DNA of 6,562 nucleotides from positions 1 through 6,562 of the forward strand of contig SKTG01000176.1 in NCBI GenBank assembly GCA_007118045.1, read 5' to 3'. The translations under genes were made by a program, and so were the position numbers. Of the stretch, positions 1-5,804 are shown in pieces (positions within the stretch are counted from its first letter, which is position 1; every line of letters begins with the position of its first letter). Source of the DNA: Nitriliruptoraceae bacterium (lineage in GTDB: Bacteria > Actinomycetota > Nitriliruptoria > Nitriliruptorales > Nitriliruptoraceae). A model generated the notes under the pieces. The model searched no databases. It was not told the origin of the DNA and saw only the letters and a list, made by a program, of their open reading frames with translations.

Positions 1-1
1 C

Positions 2-562
2 GAGCTCGAGCTGGCCAAGAAGGCGTTCGACGAGCTGGAGGAGCTCGCCGCAGGCGCGGTCGGACCCGGGTTCACCGCCCGGGCCGCGACCGCCCGGGGA
101 GCCATCGCGCTCGCCGAGGAGCGGCCCGACCAGGCACTGGGCTCGCTCCGCACGGCCGCCCGCACGTGGCGCGAGCTCGACGGCCCGTACGAGGCGGCTC
201 GCACCGGCGTCCTGCTCGCCCACGCCTACTTGGCGCTGGGTGATGACGAAGCCGCCGACCGCGAGCTCGCTGCGGCCGCGCCGGTCTTCGCTCGCCTCGG
301 TGCACAGCTCGACGCGGCGACGGTCGCCGAGTTGCGGGGCGCCGAACCGCGTCCTGGTGGGCTGTCCGACCGCGAGGTCGAGGTCCTACGGCTCGTGGCG
401 GAGGGCGATAGCAACCCCGAGATCGCCGACACGCTGGTCATCAGCCGACGAACCGTCGCACGGCACCTGTCGAACATCTTCACCAAGCTCGGGGTGTCGT
501 CGCGCACCGAGGCCGCGCGCTTCGCCTTCGACCACGGGCTGCTCCCCGGCCATCGCCCCTGA
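2..562 (+). CDS. LuxR-family transcriptional regulator, C-terminal part (5' end outside window)
   Basis: The reading frame is open from the first bases and ends at TGA 560-562, giving the last 186 residues of a longer protein. Residues 1 to about 110 are Ala/Leu/Glu/Arg-rich paired helices resembling the TPR-like region that precedes the DNA-binding domain in large ATP-dependent (MalT/LAL type) LuxR regulators. Residues about 121-182 are a typical LuxR/GerE helix-turn-helix: LSDREVEVLRLVAEG, then NPEIADTLVISRRTVARHL as turn and recognition helix, then NIFTKLGVSSRTEAA. It should bind DNA as a dimer and regulate transcription; its ligand or trigger cannot be known because the N-terminal half is missing. 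It lies 180 bases upstream of the co-directional hydrolase gene, so it might regulate that gene, but this is inference. The family call is firm; membership of the AAA-containing subgroup is a guess. Confidence 0.93.
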   Translation, partial: ELELAKKAFDELEELAAGAVGPGFTARAATARGAIALAEERPDQALGSLRTAARTWRELDGPYEAARTGVLLAHAYLALGDDEAADRELAAAAPVFARLGAQLDAATVAELRGAEPRPGGLSDREVEVLRLVAEGDSNPEIADTLVISRRTVARHLSNIFTKLGVSSRTEAARFAFDHGLLPGHRP

Positions 563-604
563 CCCGCGACCGCGGACGCACCCCGGGCATGGGTCAGGAT
601 GCCC
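558..604 (+). promoter_or_regulatory. Two interlocking inverted repeats after the LuxR gene (terminator, attenuator or pseudoknot candidate)
   Basis: CCTGACCC (558-565, overlapping the LuxR stop codon) is perfectly complementary to GGGTCAGG (591-598). Those same eight bases form exactly the loop of a second perfect stem, GGGCAT (585-590) with ATGCCC (599-604). Drawn together the two stems form an H-type pseudoknot or a loop-to-tail interaction. No T-run follows, so a classical intrinsic terminator is not supported. It lies between the regulator and the hydrolase start at 743 and could end the first transcript or act in the leader of the second. The pairing is seen; the function is inference. 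Confidence 0.4.
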
Positions 605-742
605 ATCTGCGTCCAGCTGGGGTTTGGGCACCTGGACCGATGCTGCCCCGCTACGTCCTCCTGCATCGTCGTTCCCATCAGACCCGAGCGGACACCAGAT
701 CGTCCGACGGGCTGCCACCACGAGGCGACCAGGAGCGACACC

Positions 743-1600
743 ATGACCACCAACATCCTCACCGACCAACGACACCGCGCCGTCTCCGTTGACGGCACCC
801 AGATCGTGGCCCGCGTGTACGGCGAGGGACCCCCGCTGGTGCTCGTGCACGGCGCCGTCGCCGACGGGCTGTCCGAGTGGGGCGAGCTGGTGCCGCTGCT
901 CGCCGACCGGTTCACCTGCTACCTGCCCGATCTGCGTGGGCGGGGCCTCAGCGACGACCACCCCGACCATACCCGCGAGGCCCGCGTACAGGACGTCGTG
1001 GCGGTCGTGGAGAGCATCGGTGAGCAGGTGGGACTGGTCGGGGCCTCGGGCGGGGGCATGGTGGCCCTCGGCGCCGCCGCCCGCACCGACGCCGTCTCAG
1101 CGCTGTCGGTGTTCGAACCGCCGGTGTTCGAGACGATCGACGCGGACACGCTGGCTCGGTTCCAGGAGGCCGTCGATGCGTTGGCCGCCGGCATCGAGGC
1201 CGACCGACCCCACGAGGCCATCGGGCCCTTCGTGGAGCTGATCGCCAACGAGGAGGAGGCGGCGGCGCTGGCCGCGGACGGCGACGCGATGGACGACATC
1301 GCCGCCTACCTGCCGGCGGACCTGGCCGAGTTCCGCGAAGGGATCGCCTTCGAGGGGCCGAGTCCCACTGCACCCGATGTGCTGGCCCGCATCCAGGTAC
1401 CGACCCTGCTGCTACACGGCTCGAGGACCGCGCTGCGGTCGTGGTTGCTGTCCGGGACCCGCTTCGTGGCGTGCCACGTCCCCGGAGCGACCGTGCGCGA
1501 GATCGTTGGCGTCGGACATGTCGGCCATCAGATCGCGCCGGAGCGCGTCGCCGACGAACTCGTCCCGTTCCTCGAGCAGGCCATGGTGGCGCGCCGCTGA
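743..1600 (+). CDS. Alpha/beta hydrolase (serine hydrolase fold)
   Basis: This is a 285-residue protein, a normal length for a soluble alpha/beta hydrolase. The ATG at 743 is chosen because AGGAG at 731-735 sits 7 bases upstream; an upstream in-frame ATG at 599 has no such site and overlaps the inverted repeats. Visible motifs are the oxyanion-hole segment LVLVHG (32-37), the early fold motif LPDLRGRGLS (61-70), the nucleophile elbow VGASGGG with Ser102, and the C-terminal GVGHVGHQ with catalytic His259. After the strand PTLLLHG (220-226), where many members carry an Asp, the sequence is SRTALRS with no acidic residue; Glu125 in LSVFEPP after the preceding strand is a possible replacement. 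There is no signal peptide or membrane segment, so it is probably cytoplasmic. The fold supports ester, lactone or similar hydrolysis; the substrate is unknown. It might belong with the LuxR regulator upstream. Confidence 0.93.
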   Translation: MTTNILTDQRHRAVSVDGTQIVARVYGEGPPLVLVHGAVADGLSEWGELVPLLADRFTCYLPDLRGRGLSDDHPDHTREARVQDVVAVVESIGEQVGLVGASGGGMVALGAAARTDAVSALSVFEPPVFETIDADTLARFQEAVDALAAGIEADRPHEAIGPFVELIANEEEAAALAADGDAMDDIAAYLPADLAEFREGIAFEGPSPTAPDVLARIQVPTLLLHGSRTALRSWLLSGTRFVACHVPGATVREIVGVGHVGHQIAPERVADELVPFLEQAMVARR

Positions 1601-1602
1601 TC

Positions 1603-1860
1603 CGACAGCCCGTGGACCAGCACCTCGGCATCGAGGTGGGCCGGTGCGGCGAGCGGGTCGTCCAGCGTCGGGAGTTGCGGCGTGGCGGTGCAGGATCTCG
1701 ATCACATCGGCGCACGAGGTCATCCCGGCCGCGTCCGTGCGGCGAACCCGCTCCCGATGCGTGGCTTCGTCCACGTCTCCGGGGGGGGGGAGCTGGTGGA
1801 TGTAGGTCTCGAGCAGCCCTCGAGTTGGGCATCGCTCAGGGACCCTGCCCCGCCAGCGTC
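1603..1860 (-). pseudogene. Frameshifted gene remnant, family not recognised
   Basis: On the minus strand a protein-like, GC3-rich reading can be followed through two frame changes. It begins DAGGAGSLSDAQLEG (from 1860), shifts near 1815 to LLETYIHQLPPPGDVDEA and then ERVRRTDAAGMTSCADVIEI and LHRHAA, then shifts back near 1685 to PQLPTLDDPLAAPAHLD and AEVLVHGLSDQRR, reaching the hydrolase stop region. The two shifts cancel, as expected if one base was lost and one gained in a gene that was once continuous. It has no plausible start, and the frame runs on antisense into the end of the hydrolase gene, so both boundaries are approximate. I do not recognise the family. It may be a decayed gene fragment or a region of sequencing error; the G10 run at 1781-1790 lies inside it but is itself in frame. 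No intact gene lies between 1601 and 1969. Confidence 0.45.
1781..1790. repeat. Homopolymer run of ten G
   Basis: Ten consecutive G on the plus strand encode a Leu-Pro-Pro-Pro stretch in the minus-strand remnant. Such a run is prone to slippage in replication and sequencing, so its length should be treated with caution. No phase-variable gene can be assigned because the surrounding frame is already disrupted on both sides. Confidence 0.9.
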
Positions 1861-1969
1861 GGGACGCACGCGGCCGCGGGACGAGCGAGTAGCCGGCACT
1901 ATGCGACGGCCGCGAGCAACCTCGTGGCGCATCCTGTGTTGCGAGCGGTTCTGGCCGCCACGCCCACCT

Positions 1970-2302
1970 TCACTGCGTGTTCCGCGTCATGCGCGTGAGT
2001 GCTGACCGTTGGACTACCCAGCGGGTGGATGCGGAGGACGATCCCGCCTCCTGGACGGCGAGGATCACCACGCGATCATCGTCCGGCTGGTGCTCGTAGA
2101 CCAGCAGCAGCCATCGCCACGGTCCGAGAACGAAACACAGATACTGCCATCGTCGGCTGAGCTCGGCGCCCAGACGCGGGAACTCGCGCAGGCGTTGCAG
2201 GCGGGAACGCACGCGCTCCCGGGTGTCCGCAGGCAGTGTCAGGACGGCGACGAGCCGGCCCAGGTCCTCGACCGCAGCGCGGGTGAGCTCGACGCGAGCC
2301 AC
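1970..2302 (-). CDS. RelE/ParE-family toxin of a type II toxin-antitoxin pair
   Basis: This is a 110-residue basic protein with a GTG start at 2302, three bases after the antitoxin stop codon, so the two are translationally coupled; its own Shine-Dalgarno sequence is weak. It opens with the strand ARVELTRAAVEDLGRL, continues with an Arg-rich helical hairpin (about 25-50, TRERVRSRLQRLREFP), and then strands YLCFVLG (54-60), WRWLLLVYEH (62-71) and DRVVILAVQEA (76-86). This order, with the R-x-LLLVYE strand, matches the RelE/ParE fold. RelE members cut mRNA at the ribosome and ParE members poison gyrase; which activity applies here cannot be told. The last 20 or so residues (STRWVVQRSALTRMTRNTQ) look like an appended tail beyond the normal fold end, perhaps from loss of the original stop codon. 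The family call rests on fold pattern and partner gene rather than on strong catalytic signatures. Confidence 0.72.
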   Translation of the reverse strand: MARVELTRAAVEDLGRLVAVLTLPADTRERVRSRLQRLREFPRLGAELSRRWQYLCFVLGPWRWLLLVYEHQPDDDRVVILAVQEAGSSSASTRWVVQRSALTRMTRNTQ

Positions 2303-2305
2303 GTA

Positions 2306-2557
2306 CTAGAGCTCGGTGAGACGGATCGTGTCACCGGAGGCGGCCTGACGACGGCCAAGCTGGGCGCGGTCCCAGGCGCCATCGATCCCGTCCAGGACCG
2401 CCACGACGGTGTCCGCGTCGGGGTCCGCGTGATCGATCGCTGACGAGAGCAGTGAGCGCGCCAGGGTCCCCTCGTTGACGTGCACGCGTGCCGCCAGCTG
2501 GGCCAGCTTGCTGGCGTGCTCGGGGTCGAGGGTGATGTTGATGCTTTGGGGGGCCAT
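2306..2557 (-). CDS. Ribbon-helix-helix antitoxin, partner of the RelE/ParE-like toxin
   Basis: This is an 83-residue protein starting at ATG 2557 and ending at TAG 2306-2308. Residues 5-11 (SINITLD) form the DNA-binding beta ribbon, 12-25 (PEHASKLAQLAARV) helix one, and 28-43 (NEGTLARSLLSSAIDH) helix two, the classic CopG/Arc-type layout. Residues 44-83 are an acidic, probably flexible tail (DPDADTVVAVLDGIDGAWDRA) of the kind that wraps and neutralises the toxin. The expected role is to bind and inhibit the downstream toxin and, as a dimer or with the toxin, to repress its own operon. Only a weak GGA precedes the ATG. It lies 96 bases after the methyltransferase stop, on the same strand, with its own candidate operator upstream, so it is probably a separate transcription unit. 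Confidence 0.82.
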   Translation of the reverse strand: MAPQSINITLDPEHASKLAQLAARVHVNEGTLARSLLSSAIDHADPDADTVVAVLDGIDGAWDRAQLGRRQAASGDTIRLTEL

Positions 2558-2568
2558 GCGTCCAAGCT

Positions 2569-2581
2569 ACACGGCGCGTGT
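2569..2581. promoter_or_regulatory. Perfect small palindrome upstream of the antitoxin (candidate autoregulatory operator)
   Basis: ACACG-GCG-CGTGT is a 13-bp inverted repeat with perfect 5-bp arms, ending 11 bases before the antitoxin ATG. Ribbon-helix-helix antitoxins commonly bind short palindromes at this place to repress their operon. The position and symmetry are seen; binding is inference, and short palindromes arise by chance in GC-rich DNA. Confidence 0.4.
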
Positions 2582-2653
2582 CGATCCGAGTATCCATGAG
2601 CGGAGACGACTGCGGGCGGGTGACGACCGCCGTGGCGGGTGCGGCTGGTGGGT

Positions 2654-3331
2654 TCAGGCCGGTCGGGTGCCGCGGAAGACGGCGACCGCGCCCTGGATCT
2701 CGATCTCGAGGTGGGTGAGGTGCTCGGCGAGCATCCTTTCGAGTTCGGCCCGGGTATCCGAGGCGTTGCCGAAGACGCCCTTGCGGTTGTAGGCCTCCAG
2801 CAGGCGACGGCCGAGCGCCGTGAGGCCCTGCGGCTCCGCGAGGATCGTCGATCCGAACAACACACCCCCGGGCCGCAGCAGGCGGGTGAGGTTCGCGATC
2901 GCTTCTCCCTTCTCCCCGAGCGTCCCGAGCAGGCAGTGCAGCACGTAGTTGCAGCCGACGGAGTCGACGCCACCGGGGTGATCGATGGGCACCAGCACGT
3001 TGGCCTCGAGCAGCTCGGGCTCGAACCGCGCCAGGCGCCGGCCGGCGTGCTGCAGTACCGCCGGGTTGGCATCGACGAGGACCAGCCCTCGCAGCTGCGG
3101 CAGGTCGGCGACGTCGAGGAAGTAGCCGGTGCCCGGCCCGGCATCGAGGTGATCAGGCCCCACGTTGGCCTCGTAGTGAGCGACGAGCTTCGACGTCGGA
3201 CACCGCCACACCCAGCGGTTCGAGATCCGCAGGACGATCGTGTCGTAGACCCTCAGCAGCGCCGGCGTGTAGGCAGCCTGGCCGGCGTAGGCAGGATCCG
3301 CCTCGGCGATCACCTTGGTCTTCCGGCCCAT
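2654..3331 (-). CDS. Class I SAM-dependent methyltransferase
   Basis: This is a 225-residue protein. ATG 3331 is chosen because AGGAGG at 3338-3343 lies 6 bases upstream; a longer frame from 3367 would put that site inside the gene. Motif I is HLDAGPGTGYFLD (61-73), holding the glycine loop that binds S-adenosylmethionine. VLVDANP (84-90) follows with Asp87 at the ribose-binding position, then DSVGCNYVLHCLLG (123-136) as the motif IV region and LLRPGGVLFGSTI (151-163) as the post-motif strand. The N-terminal block YTPALLRVYD and SNRWVWRCPTSKLVAHY (37-53) looks like a lid or substrate-specific region, and recalls the small UCP011491/YbcY-type group of methyltransferases (tentative, from memory). 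It is soluble and cytoplasmic. The substrate is unknown. It follows the second methyltransferase on the same strand after about 290 bases, so cotranscription is possible but not shown. Confidence 0.93.
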   Translation of the reverse strand: MGRKTKVIAEADPAYAGQAAYTPALLRVYDTIVLRISNRWVWRCPTSKLVAHYEANVGPDHLDAGPGTGYFLDVADLPQLRGLVLVDANPAVLQHAGRRLARFEPELLEANVLVPIDHPGGVDSVGCNYVLHCLLGTLGEKGEAIANLTRLLRPGGVLFGSTILAEPQGLTALGRRLLEAYNRKGVFGNASDTRAELERMLAEHLTHLEIEIQGAVAVFRGTRPA

Positions 3332-3621
3332 GGGAACCCTCCTACCCTCGGTGCTTCGATCATCCACGCCCGGCGCCGCCTGTCTCCCCCGGCGGAGATC
3401 GCGAGCACATCCGGCAGCCGGCCTCCGGCCGATACCGCCAGCTCACCCGCACCCGACCCCCGCAACCCGGATGCGGAGCGACCACGCGCGAAGGCGGCCG
3501 ATCGACGGCACGTTCGAAGGTCGGGTGTCGACGGCCGTTCGCGGCGGAGGGACATGCCCGCGCGATACGGCGGAAGGGCCGGCATCGTCCAGCCAGGCTG
3601 GCTGGTCGCTCGCCGCCCCGC
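3332..3621 (-). other. Gene-free spacer between the two methyltransferases
   Basis: I see no protein-like reading in these 290 bases on either strand; the open frames are Arg/Pro/Ser-rich shadows. Next to the downstream gene it holds a strong Shine-Dalgarno sequence (3338-3343). Next to the upstream gene it holds the hairpin at 3589-3605. No convincing -35/-10 pair could be picked out, although its length leaves room for a separate promoter for the downstream methyltransferase. Confidence 0.6.
3589..3605 (-). terminator. Hairpin just past the second methyltransferase stop codon
   Basis: CCAGCCA (3589-3595) and TGGCTGG (3599-3605) form a perfect 7-bp stem with a 3-base loop, starting 16 bases beyond the methyltransferase stop on the minus strand. 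The compact stem and its position fit a transcription terminator. There is no T-run after it, which is common in high-GC actinomycetes but weakens the call. Confidence 0.5.
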
Positions 3622-4449
3622 TCACTGCCCGAGCGTGACGACGGACAGCAGGTAGGTGTTCTCGACGACGGGGGTGCCGTCTGCCGCGCGGTCGTAGCGC
3701 TCGAAGACGTGCTGGAGATCGGTGCGCAAGGATCCACGGCCCTCATCGTCGAGACGCTCGGCCGCGCTGATGGTCGGCCCGAACCACCGCCAGAAGACGT
3801 CGACGGCGTGGTCCGTGGAACGCCAGTACTGGAAGGCTGGTCGGGGCTCGCTGTCGATCCGAGCCACCGTGTCCCCGAACAGCTCAGCCAGGCCGTCCGT
3901 GCTACCCCACCGCAGCGGTGAGTCGGTCCCGGGCGGCGGCGGGTTGTGGCGTGCGTGCACCGCGAAGAAGTCGCCGCTCCAGCCGTGCGGCGGCGGGCTG
4001 GCCAGGATGATGCGTCCTCCGGGGCTGGTGACGCGGACCAGTTCCCGGGCTGCACGCTGCTGGTCCGCCGCGAACTGGACCCCGTAGACCGACAAGACCG
4101 CGTCGAAGCTGTCGTCCTCGAACGGGAGATCCTGTGCATCCGCCTCCAGGAACTCGGCCTCGAGACCTTCCGCCGCGGCCCGCAGCCGGGCACGGTCGAG
4201 CAGTGAGGTCACGTAGTCGATCCCGGTGACCTGGCAGTAGCGTCGTGCCGCCACGAGAGCTGCGGTACCGCTGCCGCAGCCGACGTCCAGAACGCGTTCG
4301 CCCGCCCGCAGATCGCCCGCGTCGCACATGGCTTCAGCCATCACGACGTTGAGTCGCGCGATCTCGTGGAAGTCCCCCTGCGACCAGGTCTGGCGCTGGT
4401 TGCTCGTGAGCGTCGGGTAGTCGACGGTCGGGTTCGCATCGGACGTCAT
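3622..4449 (-). CDS. Class I SAM-dependent methyltransferase (Methyltransf_11/25 type)
   Basis: This is a 275-residue protein. ATG 4449 is preferred over an upstream in-frame ATG at 4488 because AAGGAG at 4456-4461 stands 6 bases before it. Motif I is ERVLDVGCGSGTAAL (51-65), followed by VTGIDYV with Asp78 at the ribose-contacting position, then ADAQDLPFEDDSFDAVLSVY (103-122), which is the typical acidic motif II/III segment, and VTSPGGRIILAS (140-151). The C-terminal part contains aromatic segments (QYWRSTDHAVDVFWRWFG, 207-224) likely to shape the substrate pocket. This pattern resembles UbiE-like and other small-molecule methyltransferases; the substrate cannot be read. The gene is transcribed away from the HxlR regulator and is the obvious candidate for control by it. 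It is a different subfamily from the neighbouring methyltransferase, so the pair is not a recent tandem duplication. Confidence 0.95.
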   Translation of the reverse strand: MTSDANPTVDYPTLTSNQRQTWSQGDFHEIARLNVVMAEAMCDAGDLRAGERVLDVGCGSGTAALVAARRYCQVTGIDYVTSLLDRARLRAAAEGLEAEFLEADAQDLPFEDDSFDAVLSVYGVQFAADQQRAARELVRVTSPGGRIILASPPPHGWSGDFFAVHARHNPPPPGTDSPLRWGSTDGLAELFGDTVARIDSEPRPAFQYWRSTDHAVDVFWRWFGPTISAAERLDDEGRGSLRTDLQHVFERYDRAADGTPVVENTYLLSVVTLGQ

Positions 4450-4550
4450 GGTGTGCTCCTTCTCGACTGGACCGTTCGAGCCTGACAAGCTGTGACCGAG
4501 AAGCCAGTCTGATTTCTGGACCGTCGGAGCGGAGGGGGCAGGGCCGGATC
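4450..4550. promoter_or_regulatory. Divergent intergenic region between the methyltransferase and the HxlR regulator, with a direct repeat
   Basis: These 101 bases must hold promoters for both directions. CTGGACCGTTCGAGC (4467-4481) and CTGGACCGTCGGAGC (4516-4530) match at 13 of 15 bases with starts 49 bases apart. GACTGG (4465-4470) and CCAGTC (4504-4509) form a 6-bp inverted repeat. CTGACA (4482-4487) resembles a -35 box for the plus-strand gene, and its complement reads TTGTCA for the minus-strand gene, but no good -10 box accompanies either. The repeats are plausible binding sites for the HxlR protein; this is inference. Confidence 0.45.
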
Positions 4551-5237
4551 GTGAAGAGCTACAACCAGTACTGCCCGATCGCGCGCGGGGCAGAGGTGTT
4601 CGCCACCCGCTGGACCCCCGTCATCGTCCGCAACCTCCTGCTGGGCTGCCGCACCTTCACCGAACTGCATGACGGTGCGCCCGGCATCTCCCGGTCTTTG
4701 CTATCCGAACGGCTGCGGCAACTCGAGAGCGTCGGCGTCGTCGAGAAACGTCAGCATCCGAGCGGACGTGGATGGCTGTACGAGCCGACGCAGGCGGGCA
4801 GGGACCTGCAAGCGGTCTGCGATGCGATGGGCGCCTGGGGGTCACGCTGGGTGGAGCTCGGCCCCCAACATCTCGATCCCTACTACTCGCTGTGGGCCAT
4901 CGCACGTGGCCTGCGCAGCGTCGAACTGCCCGAGCAGCGGCTGAACACGCGCTTCGAGTTCCCGTCGATGCCGGCAGACAAGCGGCGCTTCTGGCTGCTC
5001 GTGCAAGAACCTGCACCGGAAGTCTGCGTGAAGCACCCTGGCCACGACGAGGACCTGGTCGTCACCGCGGATCCAGAGTGGCTGGCCCGCTGGGTGCTCG
5101 GTGATCTCACGCTCGCGCAGGGGCTGCGAACCGGCACGGTGGAGGTGACCGGTCCTCACAGGCTCGTCCGAACCCTCGGTCATCTCGGCGACGCCAGCGT
5201 TCAGGCGTTGGCCAACTGGGGGCGGCACCCGCGGTGA
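4551..5237 (+). CDS. HxlR-family winged-helix regulator with an SCP2-like C-terminal domain
   Basis: This is a 228-residue protein from a GTG start at 4551; AGGG at 4540-4543 is the nearest ribosome binding site, and the N-terminus KSYNQYCPIARGAEVFATRW is exactly where HxlR proteins begin. Residues 1-100 are the winged helix-turn-helix: WTPVIVRNLLLG, FTELHDGAPGISRSLLSERLRQLE as the recognition part (split here at positions 36-59), and the wing GVVEKRQHPSGRGWLYEPT. Cys8 occupies the N-terminal cysteine used for thiol redox or electrophile sensing in HypR, YodB and CatR. Typical HxlR proteins stop near 110-130 residues; here residues about 128-225 add a domain (DLVVTADPEWLARWVLGDLT, VEVTGPHRLVRTLGHLG) resembling an SCP2-type lipid-binding fold, possibly a ligand sensor. 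It is divergent from the methyltransferase gene and probably regulates it and itself. The HxlR call is strong; the SCP2 comparison is tentative. Confidence 0.93.
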   Translation: MKSYNQYCPIARGAEVFATRWTPVIVRNLLLGCRTFTELHDGAPGISRSLLSERLRQLESVGVVEKRQHPSGRGWLYEPTQAGRDLQAVCDAMGAWGSRWVELGPQHLDPYYSLWAIARGLRSVELPEQRLNTRFEFPSMPADKRRFWLLVQEPAPEVCVKHPGHDEDLVVTADPEWLARWVLGDLTLAQGLRTGTVEVTGPHRLVRTLGHLGDASVQALANWGRHPR

Positions 5238-5280
5238 GCCCGACCGCAAGGATCGCACCGGCGTCTCCCTGGAGAGCTGA

Positions 5281-5348
5281 GGGTGCTCCGGGCGTTCGTA
5301 ACGAGCCGCGACCCGGGCCGGACGCCGGGTCCGTACGAAACGGCACCC
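5281..5348. repeat. Nested inverted repeat in the gap between convergent genes
   Basis: Three pairs of arms are nested in order. GGGTGC (5281-5286) pairs with GCACCC (5343-5348). CGTTCGTA (5293-5300) pairs with TACGAAACG (5334-5342) with one bulged A. GACCCGG (5310-5316) pairs with CCGGGTC (5325-5331) around an 8-base loop, extended by CG 5307-5308 with CG 5332-5333. The right strand is almost fully paired while the left carries two 6-base bulges (5287-5292 and 5301-5306). It sits between the HxlR stop and the MazF-like stop, so a two-way terminator is the simplest reading; a structured RNA is possible. The rest of 5238-5486 shows no gene. Confidence 0.5.
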
Positions 5349-5486
5349 GAAGGAGCGCGGTCGCGGATCGTTGGCTTCGGTCGTCCTCCACGGAACGGGG
5401 CGCGTCAGCACAGGGGTCATGGGTGTCCGGCAGCCGACGAGCGCGCGACCGAGTCACGGTTCACGTCCGGGTCCAGGTGGTGATGG

Positions 5487-5804
5487 CTACTGCAGGTCCA
5501 AGACCGTTTCGAGAGCGAGGTCGACACCCCACTGCTCCTCGGCGGTGAGGTGGCCATGATGGTCGCCGAGCCTGGTGACATCGATCGCGCCGGTCTGCTC
5601 GACGAGGACACGCGTCGGTGTCCCGGCGATGTCGATCTCGGGCCGGAACGATGCGGCGCGGGCCGAGGTCGAGGTCGGAGCGATCGACACCGTCGACAGA
5701 CGCAACAGTGCGTCCGACTGCACGATGACGCCGTAGCGGACACCGGACTGCTCGTGCCCTTGTCGCCGACCGAGACGCAACCGGAACACGTCACCCCGGC
5801 GCAC
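5487..5804 (-). CDS. MazF/PemK-family endoribonuclease toxin
   Basis: This is a 105-residue protein, normal for MazF. The GTG start at 5804 is supported by GGAGG at 5811-5815, 6 bases upstream, and by the N-terminal RRGDVFRLRLG that begins most family members. The core GHEQSGVRYGVIVQSD (16-31) carries Arg23, matching the catalytic Arg25 of B. subtilis MazF, and IAPTST (41-46) carries Thr44, matching Thr48. The later blocks TRVLVEQTGAIDVTRLGDHH and the terminal helix AEEQWGVDLALETVLDL also fit. MazF toxins cut single-stranded mRNA at short specific sequences and arrest growth; the target sequence cannot be predicted. The start overlaps the end of the upstream antitoxin frame by 14 bases, the usual coupled arrangement. 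All key residues are present, so the toxin itself looks intact, although its antitoxin does not. Confidence 0.9.
   Translation of the reverse strand: MRRGDVFRLRLGRRQGHEQSGVRYGVIVQSDALLRLSTVSIAPTSTSARAASFRPEIDIAGTPTRVLVEQTGAIDVTRLGDHHGHLTAEEQWGVDLALETVLDLQ

Noticed and set aside
599..742. Longer hydrolase start at ATG 599
   Set aside because: No ribosome binding site, the extra 48 residues are unlike the family, and it overlaps the inverted repeats; AGGAG supports 743.
948..1832. Minus-strand 294-codon open frame opposite the hydrolase
   Set aside because: Very Arg/Pro/Ser-rich, antisense to a gene with clear motifs and a ribosome binding site; it is a shadow of GC-rich codon use.
3332..3367. 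Longer start for the first methyltransferase at 3367
   Set aside because: It would bury the strong AGGAGG at 3338-3343, which is ideally placed for 3331.
2639..3655. Plus-strand 338-codon open frame across the first methyltransferase
   Set aside because: It is antisense to clear SAM-binding motifs, and its second half is low-complexity Arg/Pro/Ser sequence.
5303..5340. Resemblance of GAGCCG...CGTACG to group II intron domain V
   Set aside because: The 3' strand lacks the bases needed to pair with GAGC (CGAAAC instead of CGGTTC), the loop is wrong and no reverse transcriptase or intron body is present.
5281..5348. Integron attC site
   Set aside because: One-sided bulges recall attC, but the conserved terminal boxes ending in GTT and AAC are absent and no integrase or cassette array is nearby.
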